From positions 1 to 15,891 of the forward strand of contig CAJZIB010000012.1 in the NCBI GenBank assembly GCA_916049555.1: 15,891 nt of DNA, read 5' to 3'. Numbering within the stretch: position 1 is the first letter of the stretch; every line of letters starts with the position of its first letter. Position numbers and translations under genes: made by a program. The notes under the pieces were generated by a model that saw only the letters and a program-made list of their open reading frames with translations, was not told the origin of the DNA and ran no database searches. Of the stretch, positions 1-8,236 are shown one piece after another. Source of the DNA: an uncultured Candidatus Saccharibacteria bacterium. Its GTDB lineage: Bacteria > Patescibacteriota > Saccharimonadia > Saccharimonadales > Saccharimonadaceae.

Positions 1-1
1 G

Positions 2-1030
2 TTCGGCTCGATTAAATTACTTGAGCTAACAAAGAAAAAAGAAGTTACAAAGAAATATTCAGTGATCAGCACGAGTTTCCCGGGCTATGATTTTGCAAGG
101 GCAGTAGCTGGGAATAATACAGATATAAATGTAAAGATGCTATTGAAGCCTGGAGCAGAGTCACATACTTTTGAGCCGACTCCTCAAGATATTTTGGCGA
201 TCAAAAACAGTAACTTGTTTGTTTATGTCGGGGGTGACTCTGATGAATGGGTCAAGAAAATTATTTCCGAAATTGATCCAAAAAAGACAAAGGTTATGAG
301 ACTAGTTGATCTAGTTAAGACCAAGAACGAAGAGCTGGTTGAGGGGATGGAAGACGATGATCATGACGAACATGACCATGAAGATGAGCATAAGGGGCAT
401 GATCATGACCATGAACACGAACATGACCATGACCACGATCATGAGCATGGTGAGCACAAACATGAACACAAACATGAACGCAAGGACGACGATGAGGCGG
501 AAGTTGATGAACATGTTTGGACAAGTTTGAAGAATGCCAAGGTGATTACCGAGAAGATTTTGAAGGAAATGATAGCTTTTGACCGTGAAGATGAAGCGAA
601 GTTGGCTGAGAACGGAAAAAGCTATATGGCAAGGATCGAGGAAACCGATAAAAAAATTGCTGATATGGTGAAAGTAGCTAAGCGTAAAGAAATCATCGTA
701 GCTGATCGTTTTCCACTAAGATACTTTGTCGATGATTACGGTATAAAATATTATGCTGCTTTTCCTGGATGCTCAGACCAAACTGAGGCAAATACAAAGA
801 CTGTAAGCTTTATTGTGAAAAAGGTGAAGGAGGATAAGATTCCAGTCGTGTTTAAGATTGAACTATCGAATGGGCTGATAGCTGAAACAGTAGCAAAAGA
901 AACCGGGGCTAAGATTTTGGAATTTCAGTCTGCACATAATATTTCAGAACGTGATTTTGGTTTTGGGGTAACTTATGTTGATTTGATGGAACGAAACTTT
1001 GAAGTTCTGAAGCAGGCTTTAAACGACTAG
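2..1030 (+). CDS. znuA: Metal (Zn/Mn) ABC transporter substrate-binding protein, 5' partial
   Basis: Extracytoplasmic binding protein that captures a divalent metal, probably zinc, and delivers it to the permease encoded two genes downstream. The frame is open to the left edge, so the start, signal peptide or lipobox lie outside; a GTG at 62 is internal, since family-like sequence (KKYSVISTSFPGYDF) runs across it. Seen: the SHTFEPTPQD metal-site motif (His at 164-166), a His/Asp/Glu-rich loop with 17 His in 38 residues at 362-475, and DEHVW with a second ligand His. Where classical ZnuA has a third His, this protein has DRFPLRYFVDDYG followed by YYAAFPGCSDQTEA, the variant I recall from clostridial homologues. 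The His-rich loop favours zinc, but manganese is not excluded. An AGGA overlapping its stop serves the next gene. Confidence 0.9.
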   Translation, partial: FGSIKLLELTKKKEVTKKYSVISTSFPGYDFARAVAGNNTDINVKMLLKPGAESHTFEPTPQDILAIKNSNLFVYVGGDSDEWVKKIISEIDPKKTKVMRLVDLVKTKNEELVEGMEDDDHDEHDHEDEHKGHDHDHEHEHDHDHDHEHGEHKHEHKHERKDDDEAEVDEHVWTSLKNAKVITEKILKEMIAFDREDEAKLAENGKSYMARIEETDKKIADMVKVAKRKEIIVADRFPLRYFVDDYGIKYYAAFPGCSDQTEANTKTVSFIVKKVKEDKIPVVFKIELSNGLIAETVAKETGAKILEFQSAHNISERDFGFGVTYVDLMERNFEVLKQALND

Positions 1031-1040
1031 GATAATAAAA

Positions 1041-1733
1041 ATGGATACAGAAAAAGTGCCGTTGATAAGTGTCGAAAAACTCCAGGTGGAGTTTGAGGGG
1101 CATAAAGTTTTTTCAAACTTAAGCTTCGAGATTTTTGCAGCGGACTTTATTTGTATTGTGGGGCCAAATGGGGCAGGGAAGTCGACATTGATCAAGACTT
1201 TACTCGGACAGATTAAGCCAAGTAAGGGTGAAATTATTTTCACTGGATTGAAACAGAAGTTTATTGGATATATGCCGCAGGAAAATAAGATTGATAGAAA
1301 CTTCCCAGCTTCGGTGGAGGAGATTGTACGATCGGGAACTCTAAATCAGATCGGTTTTCGGCCATTTTATAAGAAGACCGAAAAAGATATGGCTGAAAAG
1401 TGCATGAAGCAGTTGGGGATTTTAAACTTAGCAAAGAGACATTTTGCGGACTTATCAGGAGGTCAGAGGCAGAAAGTTTTATTAGCACGGGGGCTTGCTG
1501 CAACGAGAAAAATGTTGATTCTGGACGAACCTTCGAATAATTTAGATTTTAAATCAAAGAACGATCTTTATAAGAAACTTATAAAATTAAATGAGGCTGG
1601 GGTGGCGATTTTGATGGTGACCCATGATTTGGATCATAAGAACCTAATTGGAAAGAAAATTTTGGCATTGAACGGTGAACAGTATTTCTTTGGCGATACA
1701 GAGTCGTATGTGGAGAAAATCCATCATGTTTGA
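1041..1733 (+). CDS. znuC: Metal ABC transporter ATP-binding protein
   Basis: Cytoplasmic ATPase powering the metal importer. The 230-residue protein has the full ABC set in order: Walker A GPNGAGKST (41-49), Q-loop MPQ (Q80), signature LSGGQ (138-142), Walker B MLILDEP (158-164, catalytic E163), D-loop and H-loop VTHD (H195). Length is normal for ZnuC/MntB-type ATPases. It starts 10 bases after the binding-protein gene with AGGA at 1029-1032 eight bases before the ATG, and its end overlaps the permease gene by 8 bases, so the three are one operon. The family and context give the function; the symbol rests on the His-rich binding protein and could equally be a manganese-type name. Confidence 0.92.
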   Translation: MDTEKVPLISVEKLQVEFEGHKVFSNLSFEIFAADFICIVGPNGAGKSTLIKTLLGQIKPSKGEIIFTGLKQKFIGYMPQENKIDRNFPASVEEIVRSGTLNQIGFRPFYKKTEKDMAEKCMKQLGILNLAKRHFADLSGGQRQKVLLARGLAATRKMLILDEPSNNLDFKSKNDLYKKLIKLNEAGVAILMVTHDLDHKNLIGKKILALNGEQYFFGDTESYVEKIHHV

Positions 1734-2529
1734 TATTTTTGAGATGTTTGGACAAGCTTTTATTTTGAGAAGTTTTATTGCAGGATTTTTTATTGTAATA
1801 GCGGCAGCATTGATTGGAACTTCTCTTGTTTTACGTCGTAATGCGATGATTGGAGATGGACTTTCGCACGTGGGGTTTGGGGCATTTGCGTTGGCTACGG
1901 TTTTTAATTTTGCGCCACTAGAATTTGCTTTACCGATCGTGATTTTGATGTCCTTTTTAATTTTACGTTTGAACGAGCAGAATAGGGTGCAGCCTGATGC
2001 AGCAATAGCAATGGTCTCGGCGGGTGCTCTAGCGTTGGGGACTTTTGTGATTTCGATTACAAAGGGAGTGAATACGGATATTAATAACTACCTGTTTGGG
2101 AGCATTCTTTCAATATCTGAAAGTGATTTGATACTGGCTGTAGTTTTCTCGTTGGTGGTCATATTATTGTTTTTGTTTTGTTACAATAAAATTTTTGCGT
2201 TGACTTTTGATGAAGATTTTGCGAGAGCAGTGGGGATCAAAACGGATTTTTATAATATAGTTTTTGCGGTATTATGTTCAATTGTGGTGGTGCTCGGCAT
2301 GAGACTGATGGGGGCGTTATTGATTTCTAGTTTAATTATTTTTCCAACAATGTCGGCAATGCAGGTGGCGAAAACATTTAAAAAAGTGGTAATTCTTTCA
2401 ACGGTGATTTCCTTGATCTGCTTTGTAATTGGAATGATAGTTTCTTATAATTTTGCTACACCGACTGGTTCAACCATCGTCTTAGTAAATGTTTTGATCT
2501 TCTTGTTTTGTCGTTTTCTACGGGTGTAA
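1726..2529 (+). CDS. znuB: Metal ABC transporter permease (ABC-3 family)
   Basis: Integral membrane channel subunit of the importer; nearly the whole 267-residue chain is hydrophobic, with about eight predicted helices. The ABC-3 family hallmark RRNAMIGDGLSHVGFGAFAL (residues 37-56) is present, as is the conserved GMRLMGALLISSLIIFP segment near 200-220. I chose ATG 1726 because GGAG at 1712-1715 sits ten bases upstream and the resulting N-terminus (MFDIFEMFGQ) matches family length. An ATG at 1675 is in frame but would add 17 polar residues read through the ATPase gene. It overlaps the ATPase gene by 8 bases, suggesting translational coupling. It is the last gene of the operon, with no strong terminator directly after it. 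Confidence 0.92.
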   Translation: MFDIFEMFGQAFILRSFIAGFFIVIAAALIGTSLVLRRNAMIGDGLSHVGFGAFALATVFNFAPLEFALPIVILMSFLILRLNEQNRVQPDAAIAMVSAGALALGTFVISITKGVNTDINNYLFGSILSISESDLILAVVFSLVVILLFLFCYNKIFALTFDEDFARAVGIKTDFYNIVFAVLCSIVVVLGMRLMGALLISSLIIFPTMSAMQVAKTFKKVVILSTVISLICFVIGMIVSYNFATPTGSTIVLVNVLIFLFCRFLRV

Positions 2530-2544
2530 AAACGAGTATCTTGT

Positions 2545-2573
2545 TTGATAAAAAGAAAAAATTGGGATAGAAT
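2545..2573 (+). promoter_or_regulatory. Sigma-70-type promoter for the ABC exporter operon
   Basis: TTGATA (2545-2550), a 17-base spacer, and TAGAAT (2568-2573). This is one of only three promoters in the window with a recognisable -35 at ideal spacing. Expected start is near 2580, giving a leader of about 95 bases before the exporter ATG at 2676. A perfect TATAAT at 2577-2582 also exists but has no matching -35. Confidence 0.55.
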
Positions 2574-2586
2574 ATTTATAATTCTT

Positions 2587-2642
2587 TAGTCTATATCTTC
2601 GTCTAAAAATATTTGCGCAATGCGGTTTTTTAGTTGAGACTA
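2587..2642 (+). other. Nested stem structure in the exporter leader
   Basis: Three nested complementary pairs: TAGTCT (2587-2592) with AGACTA (2637-2642); CTAAAAA (2603-2609) with TTTTTAG (2627-2633); and CGC (2616-2618) with GCG (2622-2624) around a 3-base loop. The inner part followed by six T (2626-2631) also resembles a weak terminator, which could close the metal operon or act as an attenuator. No known riboswitch class was recognised. Confidence 0.35.
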
Positions 2643-2675
2643 CCTTAAAATGAATTGTTAAACGGAAAGGACTGA

Positions 2676-4442
2676 ATGTTTAGATTACTAAAGTATATGA
2701 AGCCATACGTATGGCAGTGTTTTGCTATTGTGCTCGCGGTAGGCTTGCAAGTATATGGGGCATTGATGCTCCCAACGATGATGGCCGAAATCGTGAATAG
2801 TGGGATCATGAAAAACGATACCAGTTTCATCATTAGGACTGGAGGCCTAATGTTTGCCGTAACTGTAGTATCGGCGCTGGGGACTCTGGTGTCTTCTTAT
2901 TTTTCGGCAAAGGTAAGTGCGGCGATTAGTCGTGATATGAAGCATGATGTGTTTTCCAAGGTTCTTTCTTTTTCAATAGCTGAAACGGAACATTTTTCAA
3001 CAGCTTCTTTAGTTACGCGTACAACTAACGATATTTCTCAGGTACAGCAAACGATGGTGATGTGCTTATCGATGTTAGTAAGGGCACCATTAATGGCGGT
3101 GGGGGCAGTGATGCAAGCTTTTGTGATAGCGCCGGATATGACTTGGATTATTGCTTTAGCAGTTTCGATTTTACTTGTTTTTTCAATCGTGATTATTTCA
3201 ATTGCGATTCCGAAATTTGAGATTTTCCAAAAATTAATGGATAAAATTAACCTTTTAACAAGGGAAAACTTGACTGGTATTAGGGTAATTCGTGCCTTGA
3301 ATAAAGAAGACTTTGAGGAAAAAAAGTTTGTGAAGGCAAATAACGAATTAACTAAGACCGATCTTTCAATCGTAAAGGTAATGCAATTACAAACACCGGT
3401 AATGCTTCTGATCTTTAACGGTACTTCGCTTCTTGCGATTTGGGTGGGGATAGCACGTCTTGGCATGGATATTAGTTATCTTGGTAAGATGATGGCATTT
3501 ATGCAGTATGCGACGCAGGTAATTATGTCATTTCTGTTCTTGACGATGCTCTTTGTGATGATCCCGCGTGCAAACGTTTCTGCAAAGCGTATTAATGAGG
3601 TATTGACGACTGATTCAGAAATTCAATTTCCAGAAGAGATGACGGAAGAACCAACCGTTGAGGCTAGCGTAGAATTTCGCCATGTCGATTTTAGGTATGG
3701 AAAATCAGAGGGAAAGGTACTAGAAGATATTTCGTTTAAGGCAGAGGCGGGAAAAACCACAGCATTTATTGGATCAACTGGTTCAGGTAAGTCTACGTTG
3801 ATTAATCTGGTGCCAAGATTTTTTGACGCGACCGCGGGTGAGATTTTAATTTCTGGTGTAGATATTAAAAAGTATCCAGAAGCGATGCTGATGAAGCGAA
3901 TTGGCTATGTGCCGCAGAAGGGATATTTATTTGCCGGAACGGTACGCTCGAATATTTTGTTTGGCGTGAATGAGGGGTCGATTGAGTCAATGAAGAAGGC
4001 GGCTAAGATTGCGCAGGCGGCTGAATTTATTAATAAAATGCCTGAAAAATATGAGTCAAAAATTGCGGAAGGGGGAACCAATGTGTCAGGAGGCCAGAGG
4101 CAGCGGCTTTCTATTGCTAGGGCGCTTGCAAAAGAGCCGGAGATTTTGATTTTTGACGATGCTTTTTCGGCACTTGATATGAAGACCGATAGTAAATTGA
4201 GGGAGGCATTGAAAGCTGTGACGCAAAATACAGTTACGTTAGTTGTGGCGCAGCGAATTAGTACAATTAGAGACGCAGAACAGATTATTGTGCTTGATAA
4301 GGGGAAAATTGTGGGGAAGGGTTCGCATTATGAACTTCTAGATAAGTGTAAGGTTTATCTTGAAATTGCGAAATCGCAGTTATCCGATGACGAAATTGCA
4401 CGAGAACTGAAGATTAGTAAAGAGAAAGCGGGGAGAAAATAA
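2676..4442 (+). CDS. ABC exporter half-transporter with degenerate ATP site (subunit 1)
   Basis: Membrane exporter half: a six-helix transmembrane domain (about 1-310) fused to an ATPase domain (about 330-570), 588 residues, normal for the type IV/LmrCD-like family. Seen: Walker A GSTGSGKST (366-374), canonical signature VSGGQ (470-474), Walker B ILIFDD (490-495) with Asp495 in place of the catalytic Glu, and Gln526 in place of the H-loop His (VVAQRIST). These two losses define the degenerate-site subunit of heterodimeric exporters such as TM287/288. AAGGA at 2667-2671 lies four bases before the ATG. Its TAA shares one base with the ATG of the second subunit. Substrate (drug, lipid or peptide) cannot be told from sequence. 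Confidence 0.92.
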   Translation: MFRLLKYMKPYVWQCFAIVLAVGLQVYGALMLPTMMAEIVNSGIMKNDTSFIIRTGGLMFAVTVVSALGTLVSSYFSAKVSAAISRDMKHDVFSKVLSFSIAETEHFSTASLVTRTTNDISQVQQTMVMCLSMLVRAPLMAVGAVMQAFVIAPDMTWIIALAVSILLVFSIVIISIAIPKFEIFQKLMDKINLLTRENLTGIRVIRALNKEDFEEKKFVKANNELTKTDLSIVKVMQLQTPVMLLIFNGTSLLAIWVGIARLGMDISYLGKMMAFMQYATQVIMSFLFLTMLFVMIPRANVSAKRINEVLTTDSEIQFPEEMTEEPTVEASVEFRHVDFRYGKSEGKVLEDISFKAEAGKTTAFIGSTGSGKSTLINLVPRFFDATAGEILISGVDIKKYPEAMLMKRIGYVPQKGYLFAGTVRSNILFGVNEGSIESMKKAAKIAQAAEFINKMPEKYESKIAEGGTNVSGGQRQRLSIARALAKEPEILIFDDAFSALDMKTDSKLREALKAVTQNTVTLVVAQRISTIRDAEQIIVLDKGKIVGKGSHYELLDKCKVYLEIAKSQLSDDEIARELKISKEKAGRK

Positions 4443-6250
4443 TGGATAGTGGCAAAAAGGGAGCAGAAAAAGTTACGACTGGTCCAAAGAATTTCAAGAT
4501 AGTATTAAAACGTTTTTGGTTATCACTTAGAGAATGGCGAGTGCAAATTATTGTGGCCGCGATTCTTTCGTTAGTATCGACTGTAATGTCATTGTTTGGG
4601 CCAATGATTCTTGGAATGATGACGACTTCCGCAACGGAGTCTTTGAAGAACAGTGGTGAAATTGCTTGGGGAGAAATTAATTTCTTGGCGATGATTTTAG
4701 CGGGGCTATTCTTATTATCTGCTGTGGTTGGATATATTCAGGGTGTGATAACTTCGATGCTCTCTGTGAAATATGAGAAGAAGTTACGCGAAGAAATTTT
4801 GGCAAAAATTAAGAAATTACCAATGGAATATTTTGACCGAACGCCAAACGGTGACGTGATGTCAAGGATGATCAACGATGTGGACATGATTGCGAGCTCG
4901 CTGGCTGAGACTATGACTCAGATTATTACTAGCGTAATTTCGCTGGTTGGTTATTTATTGATCATGCTTTATCTTTCGGTGACATTATCTTTAATTGCGA
5001 TTATTGCAGTACCGATTTCGACAGTATTTATTGCAAAAGTTTTGGGCAAGGCAAGAAAACACTTTGCGGCAGAACGAGAAGTTCTCGGCAAACTTAACTC
5101 GGAAATTGAAGAGAATTATAGTGGTCAGTTGATCATTAAAGCGAACAATCATGGTTTACAATCGCTTCGAGATTTTCAAGATGTGAATAAAAAATTATAT
5201 GAAGAGACTTGGCGAGCGCAGTATCTGAGCTCACTAACTTTTCCGTTAACGCACATTTTCTTGAATTTAGCCTATGCTGGGGTTTGTATGCTAGGTGGAT
5301 TTTATGTAATTTCTGGGGTGATTACGATTGGTGGAATTCAGGCGTTTATTCAATATCTCAACCGTTTTAATAGGCCAATTACCGAGGTAGCTCAGCTTTC
5401 AAGTACAATTCAACAGATTATGGCAGCAGCGGAAAGGATTTTTGACTTTCTTGAGGAACCAGAAGAAACAGCGGAAGATTTCAAGAGTTTATATCCTACA
5501 ATTGCAGGTGATAGATTTAAGGGTGCGGTAGAATTTAACAACGTAAGTTTTAAATATAATACGAAACCTGTTATTAAACATTTTTCTGTAAAGATTGAGC
5601 CTGGCATGCAAGTGGCAATTGTGGGTCCGACGGGTGCAGGAAAAACAACGATCGTGAATCTCCTGATGCGTTTCTTTGATCCAAATGAGGGAGAAATTTT
5701 GATTGATGGAGTAGATATAAAGAAGATGAAGCGCAGTGAGGTACGCGGCTTGTTTGGTATGGTGCTCCAGGATACCTGGCTGTTTTCGGGTACGATCATG
5801 GAGAATCTAAAATATGGGGCAAGGAAAATCACAGACGAAGATGTCTTTAAGGCAGCAAAGTTGGTGGGGGTTGATCACTTTATTAAGTCGCTACCGGATG
5901 GTTATCAAACAATGATTTCAGAGGATTCTGATAATATCTCAGCTGGTGAAAAACAACTAATGACGATTACGCGTGCAGTGATTAGTAATCCTTCCATGAT
6001 GATATTGGATGAGGCGACCTCTAATGTTGATACGAGAACTGAACAGTTGATCCAAGATGCTTTTTCGAAATTAACCAAGGGGCGCACTTCGTTTGTGATC
6101 GCACATCGTTTGTCGACAATTCGTGAGGCGGATATGATTTTAGTGATGCGAGACGGTAATATCATTGAGCGGGGAAATCATGATGAACTCCTAAAGCAAA
6201 ATGGCTTTTATGCTGAATTATATAATTCACAATTTAGTGAAGATATGTAG
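4442..6250 (+). CDS. ABC exporter half-transporter with catalytic ATP site (subunit 2)
   Basis: Partner subunit of the heterodimeric exporter, 602 residues, with a transmembrane domain (about 30-330) and ATPase domain (about 360-600). Seen: Walker A GPTGAGKTT (395-403), Walker B MMILDE (catalytic E524) and H-loop IAHR (H555) are intact, but the signature is ISAGEKQ (499-505) instead of LSGGQ. In a head-to-tail dimer this puts its intact Walker motifs opposite subunit 1's good SGGQ (working site), and its altered signature opposite subunit 1's altered Walker B (degenerate site). The complementarity strongly supports an obligate pair. The start ATG overlaps the upstream stop by one base, with GGGGAGA just before it, so translation is coupled. 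It ends 16 bases before the tdk promoter, with no terminator seen. Confidence 0.93.
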   Translation: MDSGKKGAEKVTTGPKNFKIVLKRFWLSLREWRVQIIVAAILSLVSTVMSLFGPMILGMMTTSATESLKNSGEIAWGEINFLAMILAGLFLLSAVVGYIQGVITSMLSVKYEKKLREEILAKIKKLPMEYFDRTPNGDVMSRMINDVDMIASSLAETMTQIITSVISLVGYLLIMLYLSVTLSLIAIIAVPISTVFIAKVLGKARKHFAAEREVLGKLNSEIEENYSGQLIIKANNHGLQSLRDFQDVNKKLYEETWRAQYLSSLTFPLTHIFLNLAYAGVCMLGGFYVISGVITIGGIQAFIQYLNRFNRPITEVAQLSSTIQQIMAAAERIFDFLEEPEETAEDFKSLYPTIAGDRFKGAVEFNNVSFKYNTKPVIKHFSVKIEPGMQVAIVGPTGAGKTTIVNLLMRFFDPNEGEILIDGVDIKKMKRSEVRGLFGMVLQDTWLFSGTIMENLKYGARKITDEDVFKAAKLVGVDHFIKSLPDGYQTMISEDSDNISAGEKQLMTITRAVISNPSMMILDEATSNVDTRTEQLIQDAFSKLTKGRTSFVIAHRLSTIREADMILVMRDGNIIERGNHDELLKQNGFYAELYNSQFSEDM

Positions 6251-6265
6251 ATAAACTGATTACTG

Positions 6266-6274
6266 TGGTACTAT
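6266..6274 (+). promoter_or_regulatory. Extended -10 promoter for tdk-tmk-ung
   Basis: TGG followed by TACTAT (6269-6274), an extended -10 element; no -35 match at 16-18 bases upstream. Start expected near 6281, leaving a roughly 22-base leader that carries a perfect AGGAGG (6291-6296) six bases before the GTG of tdk. Confidence 0.45.
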
Positions 6275-6302
6275 AGAACTAGTAAAAACTAGGAGGACTG
6301 TT

Positions 6303-6908
6303 GTGGCGAAATTGTATTTCAGATACGGGGCGATGGGCTGCGGAAAAACGATGCAACTTTTGCAAGTGGCTTTTAACTATGAGGAGCGTGGACATCGGGT
6401 CTGCGTAATGAAACCAAAGACGGATACAAAGAATGGCGAAAAGCTTTTGACCAGGATTGGGCCAGAACGAGTGACGGATTTCTGTTTTGAGAAGACGGAT
6501 GATTTATTTGGGATCGTCGAGAAGTTACAGAAAAAGAAGAAGAAAAAAATTTCTTGCGTATTAGTGGATGAGGCACAGTTTTTGACGCGTGAGCAGGTCG
6601 ATCAGCTGATGAAAGTGACGACAGATTTAGATATTCCAGTAATGGCTTATGGATTGAGGTTAAATTTCCGTTTGACGGATGGCGGCTTTGAAGGGGCGAC
6701 TAGACTTTTGCAGATGGCGCATGACATTGATGAAATTAAAACGATTTGTGAATGTGGAAGAAAAGCTACACTGAATGCAAGATTCTTAAATGGAAAGTTC
6801 TTGGCGGATGGCCCGGATGTCTTAATTGATGATGGAACTTCTGAAGTGGAATATCGGGCAATTTGTCCAAAATGTTATGCAGAATACGCAGCGGGGAAGA
6901 AATGTTAA
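6303..6908 (+). CDS. tdk: Thymidine kinase (type II)
   Basis: Cytoplasmic enzyme phosphorylating thymidine to dTMP with ATP, the entry step of thymidine salvage. The 201-residue protein has the P-loop GAMGCGKT (9-16), the catalytic VLVDEAQF (E90), the lasso-type GLRLNFR segment (118-123) and four zinc cysteines (C149, C151, C188, C191), all diagnostic of type II Tdk. The start is GTG 6303, fixed by the perfect AGGAGG six bases upstream and by the family N-terminus. A run of lysines (75-82) precedes the Walker B strand and is unusual. The gene overlaps tmk by 7 bases, placing consecutive thymidine-to-dTDP enzymes in one transcript. Confidence 0.95.
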   Translation: MAKLYFRYGAMGCGKTMQLLQVAFNYEERGHRVCVMKPKTDTKNGEKLLTRIGPERVTDFCFEKTDDLFGIVEKLQKKKKKKISCVLVDEAQFLTREQVDQLMKVTTDLDIPVMAYGLRLNFRLTDGGFEGATRLLQMAHDIDEIKTICECGRKATLNARFLNGKFLADGPDVLIDDGTSEVEYRAICPKCYAEYAAGKKC

Positions 6909-7528
6909 TCGTAATTGAGGGGCAGGACGCGACTGGGAAAGACACTCAGGCGAAGCTTTTGGCGGACTTTTTGCGAGAGCGAGGCGAGACAGTGACAGCT
7001 TATTCCGAATCGGGGACTGGATCTTCTGATCCTTTTGTGTCTGAGATTGCCAAATTAACTTATCGTACAAAACAGGACATTAATCATCGAACAAGAGTTT
7101 TACTGTTTTTAGTGAATCGTTATGAGCAATGGCGAAAAATTGCGGAGCCAGCTCTATCGCGCGGTGAAATAGTGATTTTGACACGTAACTGGTTATCTAC
7201 ATTGATTTATGAAGGTTATGCGGGGGGTGTGTCGAGGACTTTGATTGCGCGTTTACATAAGGAAATAATGCCGGAATATTATTTTAAGCCAGATAGAATG
7301 GTGATTCTGACACTTTCAGATGAGGAAAGGCAAAAGAGACTGGCAGCACAGGCTAAGGAGCAGGGACGTGTGGGGGAGGTATTGAAAACTGAGCCTTCTG
7401 GGTTCCAGAAGAAGGTTAATGGTGCCTACCTAAAGATTGCTAAAGAAATGGGGATTGATACTTTAGATACGAGTGGGACGATTACTGAGGTACATGAGAG
7501 GCTGTTGAAACAACTAAAGTTAATATAG
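6902..7528 (+). CDS. tmk: dTMP kinase-like P-loop nucleotide kinase
   Basis: Probable thymidylate kinase (dTMP to dTDP), 208 residues, normal length for Tmk. Seen: P-loop GQDATGKDT (7-15), an ESGTGSS segment (36-42) where Tmk has its EPGGT-like dTMP-binding loop, and TRNWLSTLIYEGYAGG (94-109) where Tmk has the DRYxxSSxAYQG motif. The Asp of that DR motif is replaced by Thr94, so the protein is divergent and another deoxynucleotide kinase role is possible. ATG 6902 was chosen because GGGGA (6893-6897) lies four bases upstream and the P-loop then falls at the usual distance; an ATG at 6863 would add 13 unrelated residues. Overlap with tdk and one-operon context support the thymidylate role. Confidence 0.85.
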   Translation: MLIVIEGQDATGKDTQAKLLADFLRERGETVTAYSESGTGSSDPFVSEIAKLTYRTKQDINHRTRVLLFLVNRYEQWRKIAEPALSRGEIVILTRNWLSTLIYEGYAGGVSRTLIARLHKEIMPEYYFKPDRMVILTLSDEERQKRLAAQAKEQGRVGEVLKTEPSGFQKKVNGAYLKIAKEMGIDTLDTSGTITEVHERLLKQLKLI

Positions 7529-7547
7529 GATGATGGCGGAAGCGAAA

Positions 7548-8207
7548 ATGAGCAGCTTTCACGCGAGTTGGAAAGATTTTTTGGAACAGGAATTTCGACA
7601 GGACTATTTTTTGGAGCTTTCTAAGTTTTTGCATCTTGAATATGAGAATAAGAAGATTTTTCCGAAAAAAGATCAGGTTTTTCGGGCTTTTTCAACAGAT
7701 TTTAATAAAATTAAGGTGGTAATTTTAGGGCAGGACCCTTACCATACACCTGGAGTAGCGGACGGTCTGGCTTTTTCAGTGAAGAATGGTCGGGAATATC
7801 TGCCGCCGAGTCTGGTGAATATTTACAAAGAAATTGATTTGGATGTCGGGAAACGAAATAGTCGGAATGGAGATTTGACGTCTTGGGCTGAACAAGGGGT
7901 ATTATTATTGAATAACGTATTGACTGTGGAAGCGCATCTGGCGCGTTCTCATCGCGGCAAAGGCTGGGAGACTTTTACGAGACACTGTGTGGAGCATTTA
8001 AGTAAGAACCGAGAACATTTGGTGTTTATTCTGTGGGGAAGGGACGCAAGAGAAAAGAAGCGCCTGATTGATGGAGAGAAACATCTGATTTTAGAATCAG
8101 CACATCCTTCGCCACTTTCTGCCTATCAGGGATTTTTCGGTTCAAAACCGTTTTCGAAGACGAATGATTATCTGAGTGAGCACGGTTTGACGCCAATTGA
8201 GTGGTAG
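7548..8207 (+). CDS. ung: Uracil-DNA glycosylase (family 1)
   Basis: Base-excision repair enzyme removing uracil from DNA. Seen from the ATG at 7548 (219 residues): the water-activating loop GQDPYH (61-66, catalytic D63), LLLNNVLTVE (119-128), and the minor-groove loop HPSPLSAYQGFFGS (186-199, catalytic H186). All family 1 hallmarks are intact. I prefer 7548 because GGCGGA (7535-7540) lies seven bases upstream and FHASWKDFLEQEF then begins as in homologues. In-frame ATGs at 7530 and 7533 would add up to six residues and would abut the tmk stop. As third gene of the salvage operon it makes sense where dTTP supply is limited and dUMP misincorporation likely. Confidence 0.95.
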   Translation: MSSFHASWKDFLEQEFRQDYFLELSKFLHLEYENKKIFPKKDQVFRAFSTDFNKIKVVILGQDPYHTPGVADGLAFSVKNGREYLPPSLVNIYKEIDLDVGKRNSRNGDLTSWAEQGVLLLNNVLTVEAHLARSHRGKGWETFTRHCVEHLSKNREHLVFILWGRDAREKKRLIDGEKHLILESAHPSPLSAYQGFFGSKPFSKTNDYLSEHGLTPIEW

Positions 8208-8236
8208 GCTGCTTTTAATACAGGTAAGGGGGCGGG

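Noticed and set aside
311..530. Open frames on both strands across the His-rich loop
   Set aside because: They arise from the cat/gac codon repetition of the binding-protein gene, have no ribosome sites and give low-complexity Met/Val/His products.
1675..1725. Upstream ATG for the permease
   Set aside because: It would add 17 polar residues encoded within the ATPase gene; ATG 1726 has a good ribosome site and family-like start.
1731..1733. Recoded UGA (SR1/Gracilibacteria style)
   Set aside because: UGA falls exactly at the natural ends of the transporter ATPase and prepilin peptidase, and no intact protein needs readthrough.
2577..2582. Perfect TATAAT as the exporter -10
   Set aside because: No -35 or TGn lies at the right distance, whereas the TAGAAT nine bases upstream has TTGATA at exactly 17 bases.
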